Positions 51,717-60,513 of a stretch of DNA of 64,000 nt are shown piece after piece. The notes below the pieces were generated by a model. That model saw only the letters and a program-made list of their open reading frames with translations. It did not search any database and was not told the DNA's origin. The position numbers and the translations under genes are program-made. The first letter of the stretch is position 1; each line of letters opens with the position of its first letter. This DNA comes from Consotaella salsifontis (GTDB taxonomy: Bacteria; Pseudomonadota; Alphaproteobacteria; Rhizobiales; Rhizobiaceae): NCBI RefSeq assembly GCF_900167365.1, contig NZ_FUXL01000009.1, positions 124,001-188,000 of the forward strand, in the 5' to 3' direction.

Positions 51717-52190
51717 TCAATTCGAAGGCTTGCCCTTTCCCGTCGGCTGAGCCTCGATCTGATGAGTTGTCATATCTTTGTTCAGCGGGATCTTCTTCGG
51801 CTTCAATTCATCAGGTACATTTCTGACGAGCTCAATGGTCAGGATGCCGTCGGCGAGATCAGCTGATTTGACTTCGACGAAGTCAGCCAGAGTAAAGCCA
51901 AGTTCGAAGCCGGAACTCGGTATGCCGTGGTGCAGAAACTGCAGATCAGTGTCTGCCGCGGCCTTCGAACTGGTTACAACCAAGTGGTTCGGCCGAACGG
52001 TCAGATCGAGATTTTCGCGACTGTAGCCAGGAACCGCGATCCTGATCCTGCAGGCGTCTCCGGACAGGGCCACGTCATAGAGAGGCCACCGACATCGACC
52101 GGAAACCACAGGGCGCGCTAGCGGGTAAGCCATCGGCTCAAAGTCGGTTACCGACGAGAAGAAGGGAGACAGTTCATCGAACGCCCTCAT
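51717..52190 (-). CDS. Second, divergent Hsp20-family small heat-shock protein
   Basis: 157-aa alpha-crystallin protein from ATG 52190 (MRAFDELSPFFSSVTDFEPM) with AAGGAGG 9 bases upstream. The crystallin domain reads YDVALSGDACRIRIAVPGYS, RENLDLTVRPNHLVVTSSKA, FELGFTLADFVEVKSADLAD and GILTIELVRNVPDELKPKKI; the C-terminal tail has an IPL motif. It resembles the HspQ/IbpA-like sHsp pair often found together. It is followed 83 bases later by the other hsp20, on the same strand, so they are likely cotranscribed or coordinately induced. Confidence 0.88.
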   Translation of the reverse strand: MRAFDELSPFFSSVTDFEPMAYPLARPVVSGRCRWPLYDVALSGDACRIRIAVPGYSRENLDLTVRPNHLVVTSSKAAADTDLQFLHHGIPSSGFELGFTLADFVEVKSADLADGILTIELVRNVPDELKPKKIPLNKDMTTHQIEAQPTGKGKPSN

Positions 52191-52388
52191 CACCACAACC
52201 TCCTTACGAGAATCATGGGTACAAGCAACTTGCGAAGACGAAGAGCGACTTCCGACAAGCGAAAGCCCTTGAAACTTGCGAACTCGATATAATTCGCAGT
52301 CGCTTAAATTCAAGACGTTCCACTTGGTTCCCGCGACATTCTGGCGCGCTCCGACGGATGAAAATCCGCCGCCTGGGCGAGGGCTTCG

Positions 52389-54326
52389 CTATTCCGCTTC
52401 CAGCCGATCGCGAGCAATCGACAGGCGCACCATCAAACCCTCAGGCCGCCAATCGTACGAAATGGATCCGCCCAATTGCCGCTCGATGGTCCGGATCGCC
52501 AATCGGCTTCCGAAGCCGGCGGAACGATCTTTGGTTTTAATCGGAGGACCGCCGCTCTCAGTCCAAATCATTTCATAGGTATCGCTCGTCAGGGAGCATT
52601 CGACCGTCAGCGTTCCCGAAGGCATGTTCAGGGCTCCGTACTTGGCGGAGTTCGTGGCCAACTCATGCAGCAGAAGCGCGAGTGCTATCACTGCCTCTGA
52701 TGATACGGCGATATCCTCCCCCCGGAGCGCCACACGGTTGGATTCGCGACTCTCGTATGGAGCGACAATCGTTCGGATAAGTGCGTGCATCAGCGTCGCC
52801 TCCGACGCCTCGGCCACTCCGTCGGAATAGGTCGTGCGGGTCAACGCATGAGCGCGCGCCAAGGCGTCCAAGCGCCCGCGGACAAGGAGCGCTAGCTCGT
52901 CAGCCGTCTCGGCTGACGGAACGCTCAGGGAGATAAGACCACTGGCAACAGCGAAAAGGTTCTTGATCCGGTGATCGAGCTCGCGCAGCAGGATGCGCTG
53001 ACGCTCTTCTGCCCGCTCTCGAGCTTCTTCCGTATGCACTCGCGCCAATCCGTAGTCGAGCTGCTGTGCGACGGTCCTCGATAATTCTTTCTCGCGTTCG
53101 GTAAAGTTATGCGGCTGCGTATAAAGCACGCAAAAAGCCCCCTCTGCAGCTGCCTCCGCTGGAAACGGAAAAAGACCAAACGCCGAACTACTCGAACCGT
53201 CCAGAAAGGTCGACAGGTCCGGTTTTCCCAAGAGCTCCCCAGGGTCAGAAATACAAAATGGCTGGTGAACAGCCTCGTCTTTTGGCCAAGGCAGGTGTTT
53301 GGCCAGATACTCCAGCGACGTTTCCGATAGTCCTAGTGCTGCGACCACGCTCGCCGTCTTGGTACGCTCGAACAGAAAGATCCCCACCTTCGCTCCTGCG
53401 AACAACTCCGCGATGGCATCCAGGGTGGCCTTATAGATCTCCGGGCAGGTCGTTGCGTGATTGATCTCATCAATCAGACGGTAGAGGGCCGCCTGCTCGT
53501 CCAGGTGCCGCGCGAGCGAGATCTCCGCAGCCTTCCTTTCGCTGATGTCGACCAGCATGGTGATCATACCGGCCGACGCACCGGAATCGTCCTGAAGGAA
53601 GGCTGGAAAGGCCATGAATGGGACAAGCTGCCCATCGAACCTCTTTGCTAGAATCTCGATCCCGCTTGACTGTTGATCGTGTGACGCCAACAGTATCGAT
53701 ATCTCGTTAGCCGCAAGCGGGTGTCCGTCCGGTCCGCATAGCATCCAGGTCCCGGAGTCCTTTCGAGCTCCGAAATCCAAGGGATCCCCCCAGAAGTCTA
53801 TTGCTGCCTCATTGAAGAAGATCACGTTTCCCATGGCGTCGGTCGCGAAGATCATCGTCGGCATAGCGAGAAGCCAGCGACGAGCCTGATCCTCGACAGG
53901 CGCCCGGTCCTGTTCCGCGTCGGTGCCACCCACCAACGCACTGAACAGCAGGATCGTGCCGGCAACGCCCATAGAAGTTCTGACGGTATCGGCGCTCGCG
54001 AGGCATGTCACGTGCGTTCCGTCGCACCGCCTCACTATGAGGCGCTGATCGTGGATCGGCTCCCCCGCACCAAGAAGATCTTTCATCGTGCACGTCAAGT
54101 CGTGGCCAGAGCCGGACTCGAAATCGAAAAGCCCCTTGCAGATGCAAAATCCCTTGCCGTTCGCGAGGGCAGGCCTATCCCCCCAAATCTTCGCTGCAGC
54201 CCGATTATAGTACAGAATTCGGCCGTCGGAATCGCAGATACAAACGGCAAGGGGCAATGCGTCGAGCAAAGCGGAGGACACATCGCTGACATATAAGCCA
54301 GCGAGAGATTGCAGGAAGGTGGACAT
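52389..54326 (-). CDS. PAS-PAS-GAF HWE-type sensor histidine kinase
   Basis: 645-aa soluble sensor kinase from ATG 54326 (MSTFLQSLAGLYVSDVSSAL). Order: PAS (about 20-120; ALPLAVCICDSDGRILYYNR), second PAS (about 155-285; PTMIFATDAMGNVIFFNEAA, FMAFPAFLQDDSGASAGMIT), GAF-like region (about 300-440; ALYRLIDEINHATTCPEIYK, FCVLYTQPHNFTEREKELSR), then the HWE kinase core: LLRELDHRIKNLFAVASGL (phospho-His, about 465) and an ATPase domain with LLHELATNSAKYGALNMPSG and MIWTESGGPP (the W-x-E motif). No membrane segments, so it senses cytoplasmic cues (redox, ligand or light). No response regulator gene is adjacent; HWE kinases in alphaproteobacteria often feed the PhyR/EcfG general stress response, which would suit this island (inference). 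Confidence 0.9.
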   Translation of the reverse strand: MSTFLQSLAGLYVSDVSSALLDALPLAVCICDSDGRILYYNRAAAKIWGDRPALANGKGFCICKGLFDFESGSGHDLTCTMKDLLGAGEPIHDQRLIVRRCDGTHVTCLASADTVRTSMGVAGTILLFSALVGGTDAEQDRAPVEDQARRWLLAMPTMIFATDAMGNVIFFNEAAIDFWGDPLDFGARKDSGTWMLCGPDGHPLAANEISILLASHDQQSSGIEILAKRFDGQLVPFMAFPAFLQDDSGASAGMITMLVDISERKAAEISLARHLDEQAALYRLIDEINHATTCPEIYKATLDAIAELFAGAKVGIFLFERTKTASVVAALGLSETSLEYLAKHLPWPKDEAVHQPFCISDPGELLGKPDLSTFLDGSSSSAFGLFPFPAEAAAEGAFCVLYTQPHNFTEREKELSRTVAQQLDYGLARVHTEEARERAEERQRILLRELDHRIKNLFAVASGLISLSVPSAETADELALLVRGRLDALARAHALTRTTYSDGVAEASEATLMHALIRTIVAPYESRESNRVALRGEDIAVSSEAVIALALLLHELATNSAKYGALNMPSGTLTVECSLTSDTYEMIWTESGGPPIKTKDRSAGFGSRLAIRTIERQLGGSISYDWRPEGLMVRLSIARDRLEAE

Positions 54327-54573
54327 GACCGTCGGCCAGGAATTGATATTGCACGAAACCGCTCGAATATTCGAGTGGGATGATTTTTGGGAACCCAGCG
54401 CCGCGGCCGCCAAGAGAATACCGCCGAGGCCCCTCGGCCGGTGTGACCTGAATATCTAAGCTATCGGGATTTGCCTAGACCCACAGAAGATTGCCGATCC
54501 GCCAACGCCCCTGACCGCCGGTGGCCAGAACCGCAGTCGCCGACTTTCGTCATCTCCGAAGGCCGATTGCATC

Positions 54574-56344
54574 TCATGATGAAGGTTCCGCAGTCGGTGG
54601 ACTTGTGTCGGCTACTCCTGGCTTCGACAAGTCCTGCATGAGCAAAGCTCGAACGCCAGCGATCTGCTTATCCGCTTCCGCCGGACTTCTGCCGATGGCA
54701 ATCAACGTCTCGGCCGCCAGCGCCAGCCCCGCCGCCCAGTTCTCTGGAAACACGCGGGGTTGCACCAGCATCAAGGAGGGATTGCACCTCGCGTTCGTCC
54801 TTCACGCCGACAATCAACGGCACCGTGGCTGCAGCGTCAAAGGAGCGGATCTGTCTGCCAAGCCGTTCCGCATCTTCGCCCCGCGGCAGCGTTGAGACGA
54901 CAGCGCTCGCCCGTGGCAATCCAGCAGCCCTGAGAATTCCCCGCCGCGTTGCATCGCCGAACAGAACATGATGCCCCTTCCGCTTTGCGTCTTGGAGGTG
55001 CCGCGGATCCCTCTCCAGCGCGACATAAGGAACCGCGGCAAGATCCAGCACAGTCGCAACCAACTGGCCAACACGACCACAGCCGCACAGGATGATATGG
55101 CCTGAGAGGGCTCTGCTCGCTGCCCCGACAATCGCCTCGGTCGAACTTTCATCGACTTGAGGCCCCTCCCTCTGGAAGTGAGCCATTGCTATCCGCTCCG
55201 CAAGCCAGCCGTTGTGCGGAATCCAGACGGAGGCGATGGCCATGCTGATTCCCGAGCCAACCAGAAACATCTGAGCGAGTTCCGTCGGAAGGAGCCCGTT
55301 GTCGAAGGCTTGCGTCAGCAGAAGCAAGGCAAATTCACCGGCATGGGCGACGACAAGACCCGCCCGCAGCGACGGAGTAATCGCCCAACCGAGCGCCTTT
55401 GCGGATACCACGACGACAAACGTCTTCACCACAATCAGCATAAAGACCGTGAGGGTGACTGCGACCGGATGCATGATGACCACGAAAGGGTCTAGCGTCA
55501 TGCCGGTCGTGACGAAAAAAAGGCCCAGGAGCACGTCCCGGAAGGGCCGGATTTCCTCCTCGATCTGATGACGGTAGTCGCTCTCACCAAGCACCATCCC
55601 CGCCAGGAACGCGCCGATCGGAATGGATAGTCCGGCCTGCTGAGCAAGAAAGGCGGCGCCAAGCACCAGCATGATGGAGGACAACTGAAAGAACTCGGAC
55701 GACCCACCGCGCGCGATCCAAGCCATAAACGCGGGAAGGGTCCTGCGCCCCGCAAAAGCGACGACGAGAAAGGCGGCGACGGTGAACGCCGCCCGTAGCG
55801 CTGTTGCGGCAATACTCTCGTCGCCGTGTCCGGCGACAGCGTCGATGAGAATCAGGAACGGCAGCGTCGCCAAATCCTGGAACAACAGCATGCCAAGGGC
55901 GAGACGGCCATGCTGGCTTGACAGTTCGCCCTGGTCGGATAGGTGTTTGGCGGTGATGGCGGTCGAAGACATGGCGACCGCTCCACCGACCAACAGCGCC
56001 ACCAGCAGGTCGGTTTCCCAAACCGCCCAGACGGCTGCCACACAAAGAAGCACCGTAGCGACAACCTGAACTCCTCCAAGGCCGAACACGACACGGCGCG
56101 CCGCAATCATCCTGGAAAGAGAGAATTCCAGGCCGACAATAAACATCAGGAAAGCGACGCCGAGTTCTCCCAGAAAATGAATCCCGTCCGTCTCAGGCAG
56201 CACATCGAACCCATACGGACCAATGACTAGTCCGGCAGCCAGATAAGCAACAATGGAGGAGACCCTAATTGGCACAAGGAACGCTATGCCGATGAATGCA
56301 ACAGACACTATCACCAGCGCTTCGAATAAGAGGCGATCGGTCAT
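54574..56344 (-). pseudogene. KefB-like monovalent cation:proton antiporter (CPA2), frameshifted near the C-terminus
   Basis: CPA2 antiporter with about a dozen membrane segments (residues 1-390: LLFEALVIVSVAFIGIAFLV, IVAYLAAGLVIGPYGFDVLP, GVAFLMFIVGLEFSLSRM, GGAVAMSSTAITAKHLSDQG, SIPIGAFLAGMVLGESDY) and a C-terminal TrkA-N/RCK domain (HIILCGCGRVGQLVATVLDL, YVALERDPRHLQDAKRKGH, LFGDATRRGILRAAG). The frame derails after LLDAGAT at about 54757: one extra C in a C-run (GGGG at 54756-54759 on the + strand). Removing it continues as RVFPENWAAGLALAAETLIA to a stop at 54574, giving 589 codons. As written, the frame ends at 54668 (564 aa from an upstream start). The indel sits in a homopolymer, so a sequencing error is possible; otherwise a truncated but potentially functional transporter remains. 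Confidence 0.8.
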
Positions 56345-56529
56345 GATGCTTCCTGAGATCAAATAATTTCGTCAAAAGGCCAGTTAGGGCACGTCCACCG
56401 GCTCTTCGATCCCGTTTGACTACGAGATATATTGACACCCGGCTCCTGGGGGCTTGCGATCGCTCAAGAGCAACACCATCTTAGGCACCTCCTAAACATC
56501 TCCCTGTGCTTAGGATAAGGAGGTAGCGA

Positions 56530-56781
56530 ATGAAGGCTTTCGTTATCGCCGCTGCAATGGCTTTCTCACTCTCTCAGCCGGCAAATGCAGAAACTACTGT
56601 ACTATCTCAAGATTATCAGCGACAGCTATATGAGATAGAGCAGACCCTATTGAGCGGAATCGAGGCCATACGGTCATCAGACGATATCTTTGACCTCCAA
56701 CGTCATACTCCTCCCGCAAGAAACGCGTCCAGCGAAACCGAACCTCGCATCCGCACAAAAGATGCTTCACAGAACGGCTGA
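56530..56781 (+). CDS. Small secreted/periplasmic protein of unknown function
   Basis: 83-aa protein with a clear Sec signal peptide (MKAFVIAAAMAFSLSQPANA, predicted cleavage after ANA at residue 20) and a mature part TTVLSQDYQRQLYEIEQTLL SGIEAIRSS in two short helices. A strong AAGGAGG site lies 8 bases before ATG 56530, and a perfect intrinsic terminator follows at 56784-56839, so this is a monocistronic unit in a stress island. No homologue is recognised. Confidence 0.75.
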   Translation: MKAFVIAAAMAFSLSQPANAETTVLSQDYQRQLYEIEQTLLSGIEAIRSSDDIFDLQRHTPPARNASSETEPRIRTKDASQNG

Positions 56782-56783
56782 TA

Positions 56784-56839
56784 CATCCTGGCGAGCGGGC
56801 GCCGAATGACGTCGTCCGCTCGCCAGGATGTTTTATTTT
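56784..56839 (+). terminator. Intrinsic terminator after the small secreted-protein gene
   Basis: 15-bp perfect stem, CATCCTGGCGAGCGG (56784-56798) with CCGCTCGCCAGGATG (56816-56830), loop 17, followed by TTTTATTTT. Confidence 0.93.
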
Positions 56840-56864
56840 CGATCGGCTTCCTGTTTCTGGTGGC

Positions 56865-56970
56865 CTAGAGCGGGATGGGCTCAGCTATGCCCGCCCGCCC
56901 ACTCTATCTCTTTGTCAGTGCCGCATTTATGCGATGTCAGGTGATTCCACCTGACTGCAAAATGCTCTAG
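56865..56970. repeat. 106-bp palindromic intergenic repeat (REP/MITE-like)
   Basis: Bounded by CTAGAGC (56865-56871) and GCTCTAG (56964-56970). Inside are hairpins GGGC/GCCC (56877-56892), GCAT-TT-ATGC (56923-56932) and GTCAGGTG-ATTC-CACCTGAC (56936-56955). The right end overlaps the stop codon of the debranching-enzyme gene. Such CTAGAGC-bounded repeats with an AGGTG/CACCT stem recur in Rhizobiales genomes (from memory). Confidence 0.6.
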
Positions 56971-59186
56971 CTCAGCGTCATGACATGCACGTCGCCGCGC
57001 CGTTCCATGACGTTGATCGCGACTTCGCTGCCAGCGCGGCGGACGGCCACGTCGACGCTGCCACCGTTGACCGACAGGCGATGCAGGACGATCTCGTCCA
57101 TGAAGTCAGGGAGCGCCGGGCGGTTGAAGGTGATCTGACTGGCGGCCGGGTCGAAGCCGAGGCCGAGACTGGACTGGACCAGCGATAGAGGGGTCGCCGC
57201 CGCCCAGGCCTGAGGCGCGCAGGCGACCGGATAGAACACAGGGCCTCGGCTGCGCTGACGCGGAAAGCCGCAGAACAATTCCGGCAGCCGTCTCAGATCG
57301 AGGTAGGTCGATGCGGAGAACAGCCCCTCGAAGATGCGTGCCGCTTCGGCGGAATACCCGTAGCGGGAAAATCCGGCAGCGATCAGCGCGTTGTCATGCG
57401 GCCAAACCGAGCCGTTGTGATAGCTCATCGGATTGTACCGCTCCTGACCCGCGGCCAGCGTGCGCACGCCCCAGCCGGAGAAGGACGAGCGGTTCATCAA
57501 GGTACGCACAACCGTGCCGGCGCGCTCGGGCATGGCAATGCCGGTGAAAAGCGCGTGCCCGGCGTTGGAGCTACGAACGCGGCAGGCTCGCTTGTCGCCG
57601 TCCAGGGCCAGAACATAGGTGTCGAGCGCTTCGTCGAAAAAGGCTTGGTCGAATTGCCGGCGCAACAGCGTCGCTCGTTTTTCGTAATCGACGGCTTGCG
57701 CGTCTCGGCCAAGGGGCCTGGCGATCGCGGCCGCCGCCTGCCAGGCGCCATAGACATAGGCTTGCACCTCGGCGAGCGCGATCGGCCCGCGCGCCAGGGT
57801 TCCATCAGCGTGGAAGACCGAATCGTGGCTGTCCTTCCAGCCTTGATTGGCGAGCCCCTCGGCCGTGTGTCGCCCGTATTCCACGAAGCCGTCGCCATCG
57901 CGGTCCCCGTATTCCGTGATCCAAGCCAGCGCCGCCTCGATGTTCGGCCATAGACGGCGAACCGTGTCGAGATCGCCGGTGCGCTCCAGATAGGCGCCTG
58001 CCAGCATGACGAAGAGCGGCGTCGAATCGATGCTTCCGTAGTAGCGTCGGAACGGCACCTCGCCGAGTTCGGCCATTTCGCCCTTGCGCACTTCGTGCAG
58101 AATTTTGCCGGGCTCGGCGTCGGCGGCAGCATCGAAGGCCTTCGCCTGTTCGGCTGCCAAATGCCCAAGGACACCGCGGGCAATCGCCGGATCGAGCCAC
58201 AGAGTCTCCATGGCCGTGATCAGGGCGTCTCTGCCGAAAACCGTGCTGAACCACGGAATGCCGGCGTAGGGATAGGGTCCCTCGGGCGTGTCCGTCATCA
58301 GCATGTAGAGGTCCGAGACGGAGCGGCGCACGCTCTCGTTGAACATCTCGTTGGAGGTGACAATGGCGGTCGCGCGAGACGATGAGCCCCGCAGAGCGCG
58401 CCGGGCGTCGCGCAGCGCCTTGAAGAAGGCTCGCCGAACCGGCTGATCGCCCTCATCATCCCCACAGCGGATTGCCAGAAAGATTGTCCGTGTTTCGCGC
58501 GGGCGAAGCTCCAACTCGAACACGGCATGATCAGCCTCCAACACTGCTGGCGCCGGATCGAAGCGCAGCCGTGTCTCGCGCGTGCGGCCATCCAGACCGG
58601 TATAGGACAAGGTTACCCCGTCCTGAACGAGATCCGCCGGATGATCGGTCCCACGTCGCGCCCGCTTGGTGCCGCGCACCTCGAAAAGATCGGCGAAGTC
58701 GGCCGCGAAATCGATCCGCAGCTTGATCCGGCAGACCTCGGAATGAAAACTGCGCAAGGCCAGACGCTCGAAACAGGCGCTTTCCCAAAGGAAGCGCGAA
58801 CGGCGGATGTGGACCAGGTCATGTCCCAAGCGAACATGACCGGTCTCATCGTGCAGATCCGGGTTGGTCAAATCGCAGGTCAGGACCGCATTGTCGTCGC
58901 GCAGCGTCGAAGAAAGCAGGATCGGGCGACCGCCCTCGATGGTCAGATAGAGATGCGAGAGGTATCGCGTGTCGTTATGGAAGATACCTTCGGGGCTGCC
59001 CGGCCCCGAAAGGGCATCGCCATTGTGGTCAAAGACGGCGAAGGTATCGCCGTGCTTCAGCGTGCGGGGCCGTCGCTCCTCGAGGGAGGAGGACGCCGGT
59101 ATGAAGAACTGGGCGAGCGGCGCCGTGCCGACGCTACTGCCGGCCTCCTGCATTTCAGAAACACGTTCGGCATCGATCCACTGCAT
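56967..59186 (-). CDS. Amylo-alpha-1,6-glucosidase (glycogen-debranching type)
   Basis: 739-aa enzyme hydrolysing alpha-1,6 branches of glycogen-like glucans. An N-terminal GDE_N_bis domain (about 40-230; LKHGDTFAVFDHNGDALSGP, GIFHNDTRYLSHLYLTIEGG) is followed by a six-hairpin amylo-glucosidase domain (about 290-700; GIPWFSTVFGRDALITAMET, EVRKGEMAELGEVPFRRYYG, GWKDSHDSVFHADGTLARGP, NPMSYHNGSVWPHDNALIAA). ATG 59186 has AAGGGGTGAG ahead. It is 14 bases downstream of the GT4 gene and presumably cotranscribed with it. Likely role: turnover of storage glucan or trehalose precursors in osmotic or starvation stress (inference). Confidence 0.9.
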   Translation of the reverse strand: MQWIDAERVSEMQEAGSSVGTAPLAQFFIPASSSLEERRPRTLKHGDTFAVFDHNGDALSGPGSPEGIFHNDTRYLSHLYLTIEGGRPILLSSTLRDDNAVLTCDLTNPDLHDETGHVRLGHDLVHIRRSRFLWESACFERLALRSFHSEVCRIKLRIDFAADFADLFEVRGTKRARRGTDHPADLVQDGVTLSYTGLDGRTRETRLRFDPAPAVLEADHAVFELELRPRETRTIFLAIRCGDDEGDQPVRRAFFKALRDARRALRGSSSRATAIVTSNEMFNESVRRSVSDLYMLMTDTPEGPYPYAGIPWFSTVFGRDALITAMETLWLDPAIARGVLGHLAAEQAKAFDAAADAEPGKILHEVRKGEMAELGEVPFRRYYGSIDSTPLFVMLAGAYLERTGDLDTVRRLWPNIEAALAWITEYGDRDGDGFVEYGRHTAEGLANQGWKDSHDSVFHADGTLARGPIALAEVQAYVYGAWQAAAAIARPLGRDAQAVDYEKRATLLRRQFDQAFFDEALDTYVLALDGDKRACRVRSSNAGHALFTGIAMPERAGTVVRTLMNRSSFSGWGVRTLAAGQERYNPMSYHNGSVWPHDNALIAAGFSRYGYSAEAARIFEGLFSASTYLDLRRLPELFCGFPRQRSRGPVFYPVACAPQAWAAATPLSLVQSSLGLGFDPAASQITFNRPALPDFMDEIVLHRLSVNGGSVDVAVRRAGSEVAINVMERRGDVHVMTLS

Positions 59187-59200
59187 CGCTCACCCCTTGT

Positions 59201-60295
59201 TCAAGCCACGATCTGAAGGTCGGGATTCTCCCCATTCCGCCGTCGCAAATGGGCGGCATCGGTGCGAACACCCGCTAGGTTCCGATAGATCGAGAGATAG
59301 TCCCGCGCCATTCGCTCGACACTGAAGCGCTGCTCGAAGGTATGGCGCACCTTGGCGCGATCGAGAGTCGCGATGCGTTGCACGGCCTCGACCGCTTGAT
59401 GCGTGTCGTCGACGATGAAACCGGAGACGCCATCGTCGATAACCTCGAGAACGGAGCCGCGGCGGAAGGCGATTACCGGCGTGCCGCAGGCCATTGCCTC
59501 GATCATCACCAGGCCGAAGGGCTCGGGCCAATCGATCGGGAAGAGCAGCGCCGCCGCATTGCCGAGAAACTCAGCCTTCTGCCGTTCGTTGATCTCGCCA
59601 ATGAACTCGATACTGGGATGCGCCTTGATCATGGGCTCGATCACCTCGTCCCAATAGGCGCGATCGGCCGCGTCAACCTTCGCCGCGATCTTGAGCGGCA
59701 TACCGGCTCCCGCAGCGATCTCGATGGCGCGATCCGGCCGCTTCTCCGGCGAGATGCGACCGAGGAAAGCAAGATAGCCACCCTTGGCCTCAGCGCTGAA
59801 CGGCAGGAGATTGCGCGGCAGGCCGTGATAGACGGTGCCCGCCCAGTTGACTGGCGGCATGGGGCGGCGCTGGTCATCGGAGATGGAGACGAGCGGCAAA
59901 TCGTTGAAGACAGAATAGAAGGGCTTCAGATCCGGCAGATCGAGGCGACCGTGCAAGGTGGTCACGGTGCGATGGGCTATGTCGCGAAACAGCGGAAACT
60001 GCAAAAGGTCGATGTGGAAATGCAAGACGTCGAACTCGTCGGCACGGCGGCGAACCTCGTCCAGCATCATCATGTGATAGGGAATGGTATCGCGCACCGA
60101 TGGCGTAAGCCTCAGCGCGGTCTGGCATCCGGGAACCAGTTCGGCCGATGTAAGAGAATCGCCGCTGGCGAACAGCGTGACCTCGTGTCCCTGATGGACA
60201 AGTTCCTCGGTGAGGTAAGAGACGATCCGTTCCGTGCCACCATAAAGGCGTGGCGGGCAGCTTTCGGCGAGGGGAGCGATCTGCGCGATCTTCAT
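59201..60295 (-). CDS. GT4-family glycosyltransferase
   Basis: 364-aa glycosyltransferase from ATG 60295 (MKIAQIAPLAESCPPRLYGG) with AAAGGAG 9 bases upstream. GT-B fold: N-terminal RLYGGTERIVSYLTEELVHQ and HEVTLFASGD, middle VLHFHIDLLQFPLFRDIAHR, linker GYLAFLGRISPEKRPDRAIE, and the family glutamate pair in PEPFGLVMIEAMACGTPVIA (E-x7-E). Homologues annotated as GT4 proteins of glucosylglycerate/glycogen-related clusters pair with debranching enzymes (from memory). Donor and acceptor are not determinable here. Confidence 0.88.
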   Translation of the reverse strand: MKIAQIAPLAESCPPRLYGGTERIVSYLTEELVHQGHEVTLFASGDSLTSAELVPGCQTALRLTPSVRDTIPYHMMMLDEVRRRADEFDVLHFHIDLLQFPLFRDIAHRTVTTLHGRLDLPDLKPFYSVFNDLPLVSISDDQRRPMPPVNWAGTVYHGLPRNLLPFSAEAKGGYLAFLGRISPEKRPDRAIEIAAGAGMPLKIAAKVDAADRAYWDEVIEPMIKAHPSIEFIGEINERQKAEFLGNAAALLFPIDWPEPFGLVMIEAMACGTPVIAFRRGSVLEVIDDGVSGFIVDDTHQAVEAVQRIATLDRAKVRHTFEQRFSVERMARDYLSIYRNLAGVRTDAAHLRRRNGENPDLQIVA

Positions 60296-60513
60296 CAGCA
60301 AGGTCTCCTTTCAAAGCGACGGCAATGAAAGTCATCCTCCGCGGCAGGCGGAAGTGGCACTGTACTAGCGGACGATGAGGCCGAGCGAGCAGCTCGGGCG
60401 CGCGCGAAACGCCCAATGTTGAAGAATGTTCCAGCTCCCTGTTGCACTATCGCAAAAAGTTGTGGCATGCAGTTGGCGCCGAAACGCCGCAGCCTAGCTG
60501 TCCAACCGAAGGC

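Noticed and set aside
52191-52388. A sigma-32 heat-shock promoter upstream of the hsp20 genes
   Set aside because: CTTGAAAC near 52269 is on the + strand and no matching -10 was found on the - strand at a proper distance.
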